Source of the DNA: Cycas panzhihuaensis | Lineage: Eukaryota; Cycadophyta | Assembly: GCA_023213395.1 (NCBI GenBank) | Contig: CM041465.1 | Span: 71,803,741-71,867,740, forward strand | DNA: 64,000 bases | Direction of reading: 5' to 3' | Notes under the pieces: generated by a model | Seen by the model: only the letters and a program-made list of their open reading frames with translations | The model's database searches: none | Told to the model about the DNA's origin: nothing | Shown: piece by piece, positions 11,041-21,869 of the stretch | How the letters are laid out: each line of letters begins with the position of its first letter | Numbering within the stretch: position 1 is the first letter of the stretch | Program-made: the position numbers and the translations under genes

Positions 11041-11978
11041 AGGTAGAAGATGAAGAAGCAACATCTGTAATGACAACATCACCAGCAACTATGACAAGCC
11101 CCTATTCAGAGATAACATTTCAAGCATTCAAAACCCCACCCCATCTACCAAGTGAAGCATCATCGACATATATGTTAGACTGGCTACAGACAACATGAGA
11201 AGGAGCAGAAGCTGAAACTTCAAACTGCTATCATCTGGAGTTATGCCAAGAAGAAGAAGTAAAAGAAGAGGAAGTTGAACCTGTTGCACAAATTGAGTGT
11301 CAAGCGGAAGATTCAGGTAACTCTGAAAATTTTGAGGAGTTACCTCAGTATGAAGGAGAAAGAGGGAAAGCAGAAGAACATGTAAAAAGTTTTGCTAATT
11401 TCTTCAGAAATAAAATTGATGATTGGCTGTACTTGTTTGCTTTAGCTTTGAATGGACAAGCTTTGGCTTGGTATAAAATGCATCAAAATCATTTTGTTGA
11501 TTGGACAGAATTGAAGAGATTGTTTTTAATTTGCTTTCAAAATTTGAATGATGAGTTCCCAATATTCCAGAAAAATCCCAAACAACATATAGAAAGCTGT
11601 GTAAACACATGGCAGAGGGAACACTAACCCAAAAGGGAATGGGTACACTATTTCCCCATATCCCTTAGAGGCACCAAGTTGAACTGGTACCAAAAGGTAG
11701 AGGAAAAACAACAACAGAACTGGGATTGGGAAGAAATGGTTAAGGGATTTTTACAAAGTTTTTCCAATTCTGAATTAAGTCAAAAAGGTTGTTATCAGAT
11801 GGAAAAATAGGAAGAGAGAGATGGCAGAAATTTTCCCTCATCTTATTCTTCCATAGAATATAGCAGAAAAGAAATATGCCAGAACCCTGCATATAAGTTA
11901 CAGCTGGATGGGAAGACCATCCAAAGGAATGAGCTTTGGCTAAGAAGAATCAATATTGGATCGGAGAAGGATACTAAA
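11041..11978 (+). pseudogene. Gypsy-D protease-RT linker with two gag-core-like modules
   Basis: After an acidic stretch, the frame from 11391 reads FANFFRNKIDDW, then ALNGQALAWYK and DWTELKRLFLICF. Beyond a TAG stop near 11627 it continues EWVHYFPISLRG, TKLNWYQK and DWEEMVKGFLQSF. Both follow the gag-core pattern: hydrophobic block, L-x-G-x-x-L-x-WY, about a dozen residues, W-x-E, then FL. The authentic gag of the same element has LRGVAIAWYQ and ETIQTQFLDRF. I know of no standard domain here in Athila/Tat elements. Origin by gag duplication is an inference. Confidence 0.6.
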
Positions 11979-13400
11979 ATGATAACCATAGGGGATTATT
12001 GGGAACCTGAGATAATGCACCAAGCAACAAGACTTTTCACCGAATATAGGGATGTTTTTACATGGCCCTATAAGGACCTAAAGGGGATACCCCCTGAGAT
12101 TGGGGAACATAGGATTGACTTACTGGAAAATGCAAAACCAGTAAGACAAAGACCTTATAAAATGAATCCTAGATATAAGGAGCAGGTGAAACTGGAATTG
12201 GATAAATTATTAGAAGAGAGATACATTTTTGAGGTCGAAAATAGCGAGTGGGTAAGCCCAGTAGTGGTTGTACCCAAAAAGAATGGGAAACTATGGGTAT
12301 CTGTGGATTACAGGGCCTTGAATAAGGCAACAAAAAGACACCCATTCCCAATTCCTTTTACAAAAGATGTCCTGGAAAAGGTTGCCAGACATGAAGTATT
12401 TTCCTTCACAGATGGATTCAGTGGTTATAACCAAATCCAGATCGCTCCTAAAGACTAGCTGAAAACCATGTTTGTGACAGAATGGGGCACGTGTGCATAT
12501 AGAGTAATGTTGTTTGGGCTTACCAATGCACCTACCACTTTTCAAAGAATAATCTTGAATATCTGTCAAGAATTAATAAGGAAAGCAATTGAAGTCTTTT
12601 TGGATGACTGGACGATATACAGTTGGCTGAAAAACCATCTAACTCAACTAAAAGTGATGTTGGAATTGTGCAAGAAAAGTCAGCTATGTTTGGATCTAGA
12701 AAAATGTGCCTTCATGGTACCATTTGGCTCCTTATTGGGCCATATTATGACCAAAGAAGGGCTGTTGATTGACTCGGCAAAAGTAGAAGTTATCCTCAAC
12801 TTTCCAGTACCTCAAAACCCAAAGAAATTGAAGGGATTTCTAGGTATGACAGTACTACCGTAAATTTATACGAGGATACGCCCAAATTGCTTATCCCTTA
12901 GAATCGTTATTGAAAAAAGCAAAAAGTTGGGAATGGTCACTAAAGCAACAACTGGCATTTGTAGTTTTGAAGAAGAAAATAGCAGAGCCCCCCATACTCA
13001 GATTTCCAGATTGGAGTAAGCCCTTCCATGTTCATGTAGATGCTTCACTATATGCAATCAGCTATGTACTAGCTCAACCAGCAGATGAGAAAGTAGATCT
13101 TCCTATTGCATTTGTAAGTAGAAAATTGATAGCAACAGAGCGGAATTATACAGTTACAAAGAGAGAAGGGTCGGGCATGATTTGTGCCCTATAAAAGTTT
13201 AAGCATTACCTTCTTGCTAACCCATTTGTGTTCTTTGTAGATCATCAAGCCCTGCAATATTTAATCAATAAACCAATTTTACAAGGAAGAATTAGTCGTT
13301 GGTTGCTACTTTTCCAAGAATTTATATTCAAGTTCGTAGTAAAAAGGGGAGAAAAACACATAGTGCCAAACCAGCTTTCCAAAATCCAATAAGGGGAGGC
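11979..13400 (+). pseudogene. Gypsy-D reverse transcriptase and RNase H
   Basis: The RT reads through VFTWPYKDLKGIPPEIGEH, AKPVRQRPY, VPKKNGKLWVSVDYRALNK, FTDGFSGYNQI and the catalytic FLDDWTIY near 12600. RNase H follows, with HVDASLYAI (13035), the ATERNY/TKREG region and FVDHQALQYL. Stops occur at 12458 (TAG for the Gln present in Gypsy-L), near 12860, at 13192 and near 13390. It would copy element RNA to DNA if intact. Confidence 0.92.
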
Positions 13401-14714
13401 AGAAGTTGGAGTAATAGATGATTTTCCAAATCACAAATTATTATCTATTGAAGCCATTCCTCTATGGTATGAAGGTATTGTCGAAAATCTATCAACAGGA
13501 CAAACACCAAAGGGACTTGAAAAAGTTGAAAGGAGAAGCTTTGTTAGAAAGGCCTTTCCATTCCAACTGATAGGAGGAACATTGTACAAAATGGGACTAG
13601 ATGAAATGTTGCATAGATGTATATTGGAGCATGGGGTACAAACCGTGCTTAGGGAAGCACATGAAGGAGCAGCTTCAACTCACCATGGTAGCAAAGCAAC
13701 AACACAGAAGATACGATTGGCAGGATTATGGTGGCCAACCCTGTTCGAGGATTCAGAGAAGTGGGTAAAAACTTGTGATATATGCCAACGAACAGGTAAG
13801 CCTTCAAAGAGGAACTATCTACCTCTGCATCCAATAGTAGCTCAAGCCCCATTTGAGAAATGGGGATTAGACTTTGTAGGACCAATCAACCCTCCATCAC
13901 GAAGAACAAATGCAAGATACATTTTAGTAGCAGCAGATTTTCTAACTAAGTGGACTGAAGCTAAACCTATGAGAAAATGTGATGCAAGAAGTACTGTCCA
14001 TTTTCTATATGAAATAATTATAGTTTGGTTCGGATGTCCATTAGAGATAGTGTCAGACCAAGGAGGGGGATTTCTCAATCAAACAATTAAATATTTGACT
14101 TTTGAATTTTTAATACAACATGGTAAGTCCCTGCCATATTATGCCAGAGCAAATGGATAGGTCGAGAGCACCAACAAGATTTTGAAGATTGCTCTTATGA
14201 AAATTTATAATGTAGAACAGACAGATTGGGCAGAAAATTGCAGTCTATCCTATGGGCTAATCGAACTACAAGGAAACGACCGCATAAGCATACACCTTTT
14301 CAGTCGGTATATGGAACGGAAGCAATAGTCCCTTTGGAGTTCCAGGCGGAAAGCATTCGAGTAGCACAAAAATTTAGAATGAAGACAGAGGATTCATATG
14401 ATCAACGACTAATCCAGTTGATGAGATTGGACGAGGAACATGCCAGGGCACTTTGGGAATTGTAGATAGAAAAAAAGAGGCGCAAGGCATGACACGATCG
14501 GCATTTTAAAAGGCCAAAGTACAAGGCAAATGATTTGGTTCTATCATATGATAGTAAATTTAGGATGAAACCTGGAAAAATGAAAGTTAGATGGTTAGGT
14601 CCATATAAGATTTCTCGTATTCAAGAAAATGGGGTGGTTAAACTAACACAATTAGATGGAAAACCATTGACTAAACTCATCAATGGTAGTAGAATAAAGT
14701 TATATAGGTGTTGA
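13401..14714 (+). pseudogene. Gypsy-D integrase
   Basis: The zinc-binding H2C2 region lies at about 13620-13800 (HEGAASTHHG, CDICQRTG). The core has the first Asp in WGLDFVGPI (13865), the second in VSDQGGGF (14055) and the Glu in VESTNK just past a TAG stop at 14158. The C-terminal part runs to 14714 with LGPYKISRI and DGKPLTKLINGS. The DDE triad is present, but stops at 14158 and 14463 and a later TGA break the frame. A 120-base spacer then leads to the Gypsy-E junction. Confidence 0.9.
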
Positions 14715-14834
14715 AAAAAAAAAAGAGAGCACAAGGACCAAGGGGACAAATTCTCCAATCAGAAGGAGATATTCAACGGGAATTGATAAAGAAATGAAGG
14801 CCACATCAAACAAAAGCAAGGATGAGACAGCTTT

Positions 14835-15982
14835 TAATCCGATTTTCGGATCTATTAAATCCTTATTTTTATGCAAAATGGGTATAAATACCTCTGATGA
14901 AATTTGTTTCATATGTTCAGCCTTTCAATAGGCAAAAGAATGTAATTTGAACTGCTAAAAAGTGGAGGAAACGCATTCAAGATGCGACCATGTTTGACAG
15001 GGTGCAACTAGAAAATCTACAGGTGCAACCAGAATTCACAGGTACGACCTGAACTAAATCAGGTGCGACTGAAGTGAACCAGGTGCGGCTTGAACTGAAT
15101 CAGGTGCGATCAAAGTGCAACCAAGTGCGACCGAACTGAACTAGGTGCGACCGAAGTGCAACCAGGTGCAACAGAACTAAAAATAGGTACAACCTGAACT
15201 GAACTAGGTGTGACTGAACTTAACCAAATGTGACCAGACCACGACCAAGTGCAACCAGATGATGATCTGACGACTCAAAAGTGATCGCATGATCACTAGA
15301 AATGTCCAGCACAGATGGGTGCCTATCGAGAAGTTAGAAAACAATTCTATAAACTGTTTTTCATCAGTTATTCTTAAAAAAAAAACGAAGATTTAAACAA
15401 AGAATTCATGGAAGGCCAAAATGCACAGATGCACAAAAGGCATGAAGGGCACGTAATGCACATGTGGAGTCTGCAGAGTCTTAGATAGAACCAAAGGGAA
15501 AGAAAAGAGAGTAGTAGCAGTCCTTGAGATGCAGGGAGTTCATCATTTCTCGGAGATGAGTAGCAGCCACGGAAGAGGAACAGACAAAGGAAGAGCAAAG
15601 AAACAAAACAATGCAAGTCCAGAACTATTCGTAGGGAAGAGAGGAGACTCGAGCAAACTTCAGGTGCAGCCAGGGAGAGAAGAGGTAGTCGTAGTAGTTC
15701 CTGAAAGATGCCCTAGTCTGAAAAACTCCTAATAGAGAGTGTGCAGCTGAGTAGAGGGTAACCATTCCAGACGAGACGCAACGGCCTAGTTGTGTCCAAC
15801 ACACTTTTCTTTATCCCAGATTGTTGTAGTAGTCCTGTTTATACATAATAGAGCACAAAAATAACAGAATTTTGTAAGGAAAAATAAAAATATTTTCAAA
15901 TATAATGTATCATTATTGTATATTGTTCCTGAATTTGTTTCAATTGGACTAAGTCTTCACTTTTCCATTCAAATTCGGATCA
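14835..15982 (+). repeat. 5' LTR of Gypsy-E (1148 bp)
   Basis: It starts TAATCC (decayed from TGATCC) and ends GGATCA, matching the inverted TGATCC/GGATTA ends of its partner. It carries TATAAATA at 14883-14890 and an array of about eleven 20-21-bp units with core CAGGTGCGACC at roughly 15030-15260. Confidence 0.92.
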
Positions 15983-15989
15983 ATATTTT

Positions 15990-16001
15990 TGGTATTCGAG
16001 C
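15990..16001 (+). promoter_or_regulatory. Gypsy-E primer-binding site
   Basis: TGGTATTCGAGC matches the tRNA-iMet site TGGTATCAGAGC at 10 of 12 bases, seven bases after the LTR. Confidence 0.75.
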
Positions 16002-16170
16002 TTAGTTTCTTAAAACCCTTGGGAATTAGGGATCTTTGAAGAAAACGAGAGAAAAAACCCTCTTTATTTTGTTGTGCAAAAGATTTTATGAAAACTAAGT
16101 TTCAATATTAGTTGACTGACAACCCTTTGTCTGAACTGCTTGAGAAAGGGCATAGATAGCGAAGGAAGAT

Positions 16171-17121
16171 GGCTAAACCAGAGCAAGAGATGGAGAAAAG
16201 GTTCATGAAGATGGTGGAGTAAAACCTCGACAGGCTAACTCAGCTTGTGGTGCAGCTAGTTTCTCAGTAAGGTGCAACTTCTTCAATAGCCAAAGGCAAG
16301 AAGAAGAAAGAAGATAACCAGTAAAAGAAGAGACGAGTGAAGGACCTGCAGAAGAGTAACAAGATAAAGAAGACGAAGATGACAGTCAGTCAATGGCAGT
16401 ACATCCATTCAAGGTACAGGAAAAACTTGAACTGCCCATCTATGATGGAACCTTAGATGCTGAAAAGTTAGATGGTTAGTTGGACCAACTAGAAACTTAT
16501 TTTTCAATTTATGGGTACAAAAACTAGCAGAAAATCACTTTTGCTAGGTTAAAACTATCTAAGCAAGCATTAGTTTGATGGAATGCATACCTCAAATCCC
16601 ATAATATGGCTGAAATTACATGGCAGTGATTTAAAGCCCTCATAAAGAAGCAATTCTACCCTATTGGGTATGAAGAGCAACAAAGGATAAAATGGCAGTA
16701 CTATCGACAAGAAAGAGGCCAAAATGTCCAAGAATACACAACAGAATTTCAGAAGTCAGCTGTTGTGTTAGGCATCTCTTTACTGGGCAAAGATATAAGG
16801 CTAAAATATATTGGAGGATTGCACCAGCATATTCAACAAGAATTTTAATTGTTTGGAGTGAAGATGCTTGATGAAGCTAGCAAGAAAGCGATCGCCATAG
16901 AGAAGAGGAACAAGAAGGTGTACGCAGAGAGGAAAAGGTTTGCACCTCAAGAAGGTAGCAACAAACTTGACCAAGGAAAGAAGTTTCTAAAAAAAGTTGG
17001 ACAGCAATCAACTGGGGGTTTTGGCAAAAAAAAGCAAGCCAATACTACTCAAATCAAAGTCTCTTGCACGTATTGCAAGCAAGCAGGTCACAACATAGAT
17101 GATTGTTGGTTCTACATCTAG
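16171..17121 (+). pseudogene. Gypsy-E gag
   Basis: The start is the ATG at 16171 (MAKPEQEMEKRF). The gag core follows with LPIYDGTLDAEKLDG, TFARLKLSKQAL, FYPIGYEEQQR and YTTEFQKSAVVLGI. The CCHC knuckle CTYCKQAGHNIDDC lies near 17070. Several stops (TAG, TGA, TAA) and at least one frame change near 16390 disable it. Confidence 0.88.
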
Positions 17122-17424
17122 AGAAGCGGCCCAAGAACAAGGGGAAAGGTAAAGCTTTACTTAACTCTGTAGGAGACGAGGACATTTGCGGCACTGAAGG
17201 AGGCAATGAGAAGCTAATGCTCATGGCCAATGCAGAGCCCAAAAATAGCTATCAACAAGTTGATCTAGAGATTAGAGAGGAGCTCTTCATGGTGAGAATC
17301 CAAGTGAAGCAAAGTATGGTTGATGCCATCTTTGATGGAGGTAGCTAAAATAACTTAATCTCAGAGGCATTGGTGAAAAGGATGGGATTAAAATGCATGT
17401 GCATCCAAAACCATATCCTCTTGT
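17122..17424 (+). pseudogene. Gypsy-E protease, N-terminal piece
   Basis: After gag the frame reads to MVDAIFDGGS at about 17320-17347, the retropepsin active-site region (DGGS for DSGS/DSGA), followed by a stop and NNLISEALVKRMGLK. The sequence ends at the left LTR of Element-F (17425) and resumes at 21870. Confidence 0.8.
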
Positions 17425-17757
17425 TGTTAAGTTTTTAACATGGAGAACACTCATCAACAGCAAGATCAATAACATCAACAGAGATTAACACATCAAAGAC
17501 TCAATATGAGCCTTGATGATGTGATGTCCTTACATACTACCTCAACCACCTTTATATACCAAAGAGGTGGGAGACTATTCAACACAAGTAATGCATGTGG
17601 GACAAATACCTTTGTCCTGACCAATAGCATTACACCACTAACTTGACCAATAAACTTATATCCTTTTACATAATATTATAATGACCTTTTGACCCTAAGA
17701 CTTAGGACTATCACTTATTATCCTAGGACCCACACACATTAAACATTATTTCTAACA
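17425..17757 (-). repeat. 3' LTR of Element-F (333 bp)
   Basis: On the plus strand it starts TGTTAAGTTTTTAACATGG and ends TTTCTAACA. It matches 21503-21869 almost throughout but lacks about 34 bp that the right copy has near 21570-21605. Confidence 0.92.
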
Positions 17758-18800
17758 CCTCCCCTTAATGTTTAATGTTTGAACATTGACACTTGACAAG
17801 AATTTGAGACTATAGACATTAAAGACAACATGACAAGACTGACATGACTATCAACAAACTCTAATGTACTTTGTCTTCTTTGAATCTCCACCGCCTTGAT
17901 CTTGGAAAGGTCTTGAACACCATGTCTTGGGCTTGATCTTGGTCTTCAACCACAGAGTGTCCTTTATGAAGTCGTCCTTGAACCGACGATCTTCGAGCTT
18001 TGCTTCTTTCAACTTCATACATAGTTGAGAATCCTTTGACATGCTAAACAAGTAGTGAATGATGGCTAATTCCACATGATCCTGCATGTACTCATCAAAG
18101 ATATCTATCACTTGTTTACTTCCATTTTCTTTAGTGCGTGAGTGACCAAAAAAATAGATGTTAGCAATATCGTCATTATCCAATTGTAGCAATGAGACAT
18201 CATTATCCTCCTCCTCAAGAAACCGGATTTATTGAGTCGAGTTCACATGTAATGTGATGTACCTTGCTTTCTCTGTCACTCAAAGGGTTCCATGAACTAA
18301 GTATAATGAGTATTTCTATGATACTCACATGCATATGCTTTCTGATTATGGATATGCATACATGGAACATTATTTCAATATGATTGACTTTCATAATCAG
18401 GTAACCTATCCAAAAGGTAATATGAATTCGATAAGCAAGATCCTGATAACATGGTATCCTCCTTATGTTTCTTTGAGAACAACTTTCTAGTGCCACTCTA
18501 GGATATGTTGTTATAATTTTGATCTTTTCAAAGATGAAAATGGAGGATGTAACTGAGTTGAGGGAGATCACGGATATTTTCCAATACATGCAAATCACTG
18601 TATGACCTGTCACCATTTGAATTCTTCCTATCAACTTGTCAGTACAAACTAGGATAACATTATTCATACCTTTTGTTAGACAACTCGTGTCTGCATGAAC
18701 TATTACCGCCAAGGATTGGTGCCTAGAATCTTCAGCCTCCAAGGCTGGTTTCAAGATATTTGAAGGAGTCATGGTTTTGTCATGCTGGCTTTCCCTTTTT
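17758..18800 (-). other. Element-F 3' internal region, function not recognised
   Basis: Apart from the polypurine tract, two open frames on the minus strand (18192-17851, 113 codons, and part of 18856-18215, 213 codons) match no family I know. The first is lysine/aspartate-rich; the second is rich in Ile and His and looks like translated non-coding DNA. Confidence 0.4.
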
Positions 18801-19170
18801 TCTTTTCTCTTCAACTTCTTCCTTTGTTTTTTTGCTCTTTTGATTCTCTGCTGCACTTCTTCAGGTCCTTTTCATGCACTTCTGTCAATAGTTTCCAAGC
18901 GTCCTCAGCTGAGTTTGAATTCTGCAGAACCTAAATAATAAAGTGATAGGAAGTAGGGAGGTTATCCCTATCAATGGCTACAAGTATCACGTCAATAACA
19001 ATTCTGTTTTTCTTTTTGAAGATTTCCTCCCCTTCTTCGTGAGCCATTTTAGTCCCCATGACTGTTTTCCAAAGTTTCTTTACTACAAATAGAATAGACT
19101 TTCCATCTTAATTTTCCAAAAACGAAAATCAGTTCCAATATATTTGGGCAAAGGGAAGGGAAGATCTGAT
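18800..19170 (-). pseudogene. Element-F remnant of copia gag N-terminus
   Basis: On the minus strand, starting near 19170, the phrases FWKIKMESL and KLWKTVMGTK can be read. Then come a 37-residue segment with VILVAIDRDNLPTSYHFI, and DAWKLLTEVHEKDLKK. These match the start of a copia gag. Frame changes and a stop interrupt it, and no downstream gag or pol follows. Confidence 0.6.
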
Positions 19171-19984
19171 AGCCAGTATTCATTTTTTTTCAGGCAGAAA
19201 GACTATGACATCACTCAACTCCATAGTGTATGATCAAAGAATATTCACTTCAACTTGAAAATCAAATCAACAAAGGAAGACTTAAACCTGAATATTGTTC
19301 CAGCTCTCCTCACAATCTATGAATGTTGCTGCCAAGGCAACTATCATGGTCTCCTTCCACATTTTGTGTATACCTGTAAGCAACCAACTGACCAAAGATT
19401 GGAGTTTCCTATCAAGATTACTCTTCTATCCAGTTTATCACACCACTGTGTTACAACTGTAAAGAAATGACCTCCTCCTGCAATAGTAGTAATGGTGTCT
19501 TTAGTTGATGATTCTCGCTTCAACTCGTGTCTTGAGCAGTTAGAAAAGAGCTTAAGGATTCGATGGCGACCTCATACACTTCAATGCCCTTGATCTTGAT
19601 AATAATCGACAAATGCACGAGCGCTAATAACGCCCACAAGATGCAAGGCATCAACGACAAAAGTGCGACTCTATCTTCATGAGTCTCGCCAGGATCGTGT
19701 TCAACACTGCTTGTTCAACACTACCGTCAGGATCGCTAATCGTCCTTGTTTCACCGGTATCAAAACTAGCAAGGCTGTCATGTCTTTGACCAGGATTCAC
19801 AAGAACTCAACATAAGACTGACTTACAGTTTCTTATCACATGATCAAATTCTGTAGTGTTCACCCTCTTTCTTCAACACTTCCCTTAGAAACTGGTCATA
19901 CATATCATTACCAACCTGACCGAGAGTCACATTGTGAAGCCCAAGCCTAGCTGCTACAATTGCAAATCAATCTCAAATAGAGGA
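19171..19984. other. Element-F region between gag remnant and KH fragment
   Basis: I see no recognisable domain in about 800 bases. A plus-strand frame at 19255-19470 is open for 71 codons without a known motif. The segment 19560-19800 has a more balanced base composition and may be further captured DNA, but I cannot name it. Confidence 0.35.
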
Positions 19985-20650
19985 GAATCTGCCACATCAG
20001 TCTTGGAGGACTCAATCAGAGTAGTTCTCTACCCAGTAGTGGTGGCACAGGACTTGGAAGTAATTCTCAATATATGCCGTCTGCTTTGCAACATGACAAT
20101 TATTATCCCCCTTCTGAGCTACCTCCGTTGGACACAGCCACATCATGGTCTATCTGTGTATGGTAGGGATCCATCCCTTGGGGTGCATCCAGTAGGAAAT
20201 CCAGCACCGGCACTTGTTATCACGCAGGTGACTCAGCACATGCAAATTCCTCTATCGTATGCGGATGCTATAATTGGCATAGCTAGTGCAAATATTGGCT
20301 ATATGCGTAGAGCCAGCGGCGCAACATTTGCTATTCAAGAAACTAGAGGAGTTCCTGGGGAGATGACTGTTGAAATTCATGGAACTACTACACAAGTTTA
20401 GACTGCCCAACAGTTGATCCAGAATTTTATGGCAGGGGCTTCAGGACCACCAGCAAATGCGTTCAATTCGGTTGACTCAGGATATAATTCTTATCCCAGT
20501 CAGAACTCCATGTACTCATCACCACCACCGAACACAGGTCATGCAGGTCATTCCACAGGAGGATATGGGTCCCATTATAACAGGAGGATTCAATGCAGCA
20601 GCGAGTTGTCAACTGTTAACACACCACTGTTCTCTATGCCGTCTACCTCA
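19985..20650 (+). pseudogene. Captured KH-domain gene fragment (PEPPER/FLK-like RNA-binding protein), antisense to Element-F
   Basis: A plus-strand reading runs [19 protein letters not shown] (from 20014), then [11 protein letters not shown], shifts frame near 20137, and continues [19 protein letters not shown]. Next is the KH domain: [40 protein letters not shown] and [11 protein letters not shown]. After a TAG at 20399 (Gln expected) come TAQQLIQNFMAGA and a Gly/Ser/Tyr/Pro-rich tail. This order matches the C-terminal KH domain and tail of plant KH proteins of the PEPPER/FLK type, nuclear regulators of RNA processing and flowering. The GXXG loop reads GIAS. No intron interrupts about 210 codons. 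The frameshift and stop make it a pseudogene. Confidence 0.82.
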
Positions 20651-20734
20651 TCTGCCAACTTCGAGACAGTAGAGCATGCCAAACCCAATGAATATTGATG
20701 ATGAGGACAAGACTATGGATGAGACTGAGAACAT

Positions 20735-20846
20735 GAAACAGGTTTCAGGCAGTCTGAGAACATGAGACAGGTTTCAGGTTTCAGGCAGTCTAAGAACATG
20801 AGACAGGTTTCAGGCAGTCTAAGAACATGAGACAGGTTTCAGGCAG
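20735..20846 (+). repeat. 29-bp tandem repeat next to the KH fragment
   Basis: Three to four copies of a unit around GAACATGAGACAGGTTTCAG plus CAGTCTAA occur, with a period of 29 bp. One unit is enlarged to 36 bp by a doubled GTTTCAG. Confidence 0.85.
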
Positions 20847-21490
20847 TCTTGCCTACGCCCATTGGTGCAGCTGTAGATTTGATGAAAATGAACTGGAAGC
20901 TGAACTAGTAACTGGCAGCACTCCTGTTGGGATGGTCTCTGTCAACTTGAAGCTGTTGAGATTCCAGTGTACTGCTTGTTCTTCAACTGGAATGGATCCT
21001 ATCCTTAGAGAATTACTTCCAGTCTTTATCAGAAAGGTCTACGGATTGGAGGTCAGCTTACAAGACAATCTTCTATGGTAGAGGTTTGAATTACACTTCA
21101 TTCATGTAGCAGGGTAAGTCTTTCATACATAACTAATACCTTCTTCACCTCACCGCTTATAATATTTCTGGGGTTAGGGTTTCACCAAAAACTGGCAACT
21201 CATGAATATTGGCAATCATATTTCCATAGACATGTCACAGTGGCTAGAATACAGATCCAAGGAATATCCTCCACACATCAATATGTTGGCCTTGACTCCA
21301 AGATAACCATAACACAAACAATGCAATGAAGAAGTGATATTACCTGGTGAAATTTCTAATTCATATTAGCATGGTTTAATGAATCTTCCTGCTTGCTTGA
21401 GTACTTTATGTTCCACTGGGCTTCTCCTTTCTCTCAATCTCCTTTCCAACTTGAATCCTCAATCTGGCAGCTGACCCAACACTACAACCT
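20847..21490. other. Element-F leader segment, possibly captured 3' UTR
   Basis: A plus-strand frame at 20827-21081 is open for 84 codons (FDENELEAELVTGS and onward) but matches no family I know. Because it directly follows the KH-gene tail, it may be the 3' untranslated part of the same captured transcript. The rest, up to the primer-binding site, shows nothing recognisable. Confidence 0.35.
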
Positions 21491-21502
21491 GCTCTGATAC
21501 CA
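21491..21502 (-). promoter_or_regulatory. Element-F primer-binding site
   Basis: The minus strand reads TGGTATCAGAGC, directly next to the LTR. This sets the element's direction of transcription as minus. Confidence 0.92.
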
Positions 21503-21869
21503 TGTTAAGTTTTTAACATGGAGAACACTCATCAACAACAAGATCAATAACATCAACAGAGATTAACACAATATAATCAGAATGTATTACCATATCAAAA
21601 GCACCAAAGACTCAATATGAGCCTTGATGATGTAATGTCCTTACATACTACCTCAACCACCTTTATATACCAAAGAGGTGGGAGACTATTCAACACAAGT
21701 AATGCATGTGGGACAAATACCTTTGTCCTGACCAATAGCATTACACCACTAACTTGACCAATAAACTTATATCCTTTTACATAATATTATAATGACCTTT
21801 TGACCCCTAAGACTTAGGACTATCACTTATTATCCTAGGACCCACACACATTAAACATTATTTCTAACA
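21503..21869 (-). repeat. 5' LTR of Element-F (367 bp)
   Basis: Bounded by TGTTAAG and CTAACA on the plus strand; partner of 17425-17757. The following base starts the resumed Gypsy-E protease frame. Confidence 0.92.

Larger units (their letters stand above)
17425..21869 (-). mobile_element. Element-F, non-autonomous copia-type element carrying a captured KH-gene fragment
   Basis: Paired LTRs flank 3.7 kb of internal DNA. On the minus strand there is a primer-binding site (21491-21502) after the right LTR and a polypurine tract (TTAAGGGGAGG, about 17758-17768) before the left LTR. Only the N-terminus of a copia gag is recognisable; I find no integrase, RT or RNase H. The host Gypsy-E frame joins across the site (left flank CCTCTTG, right flank GGATGGCT) with no 5-bp duplication visible. 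Confidence 0.85.

Noticed and set aside
14713-14834. Possible small gene in the spacer between Gypsy-D integrase and Gypsy-E
   Set aside because: Only about 120 bases, A-rich, with no start or frame preserved across to 36403.
18215-18856. Minus-strand 213-codon frame in Element-F
   Set aside because: No recognisable domain, Ile/His-rich composition, and its start overlaps the copia gag remnant in another frame; reported only as unassigned DNA.
20827-21081. 84-codon plus-strand frame after the 29-bp repeats
   Set aside because: It is open but matches no family; more likely untranslated tail of the captured KH transcript, so not called as a gene.
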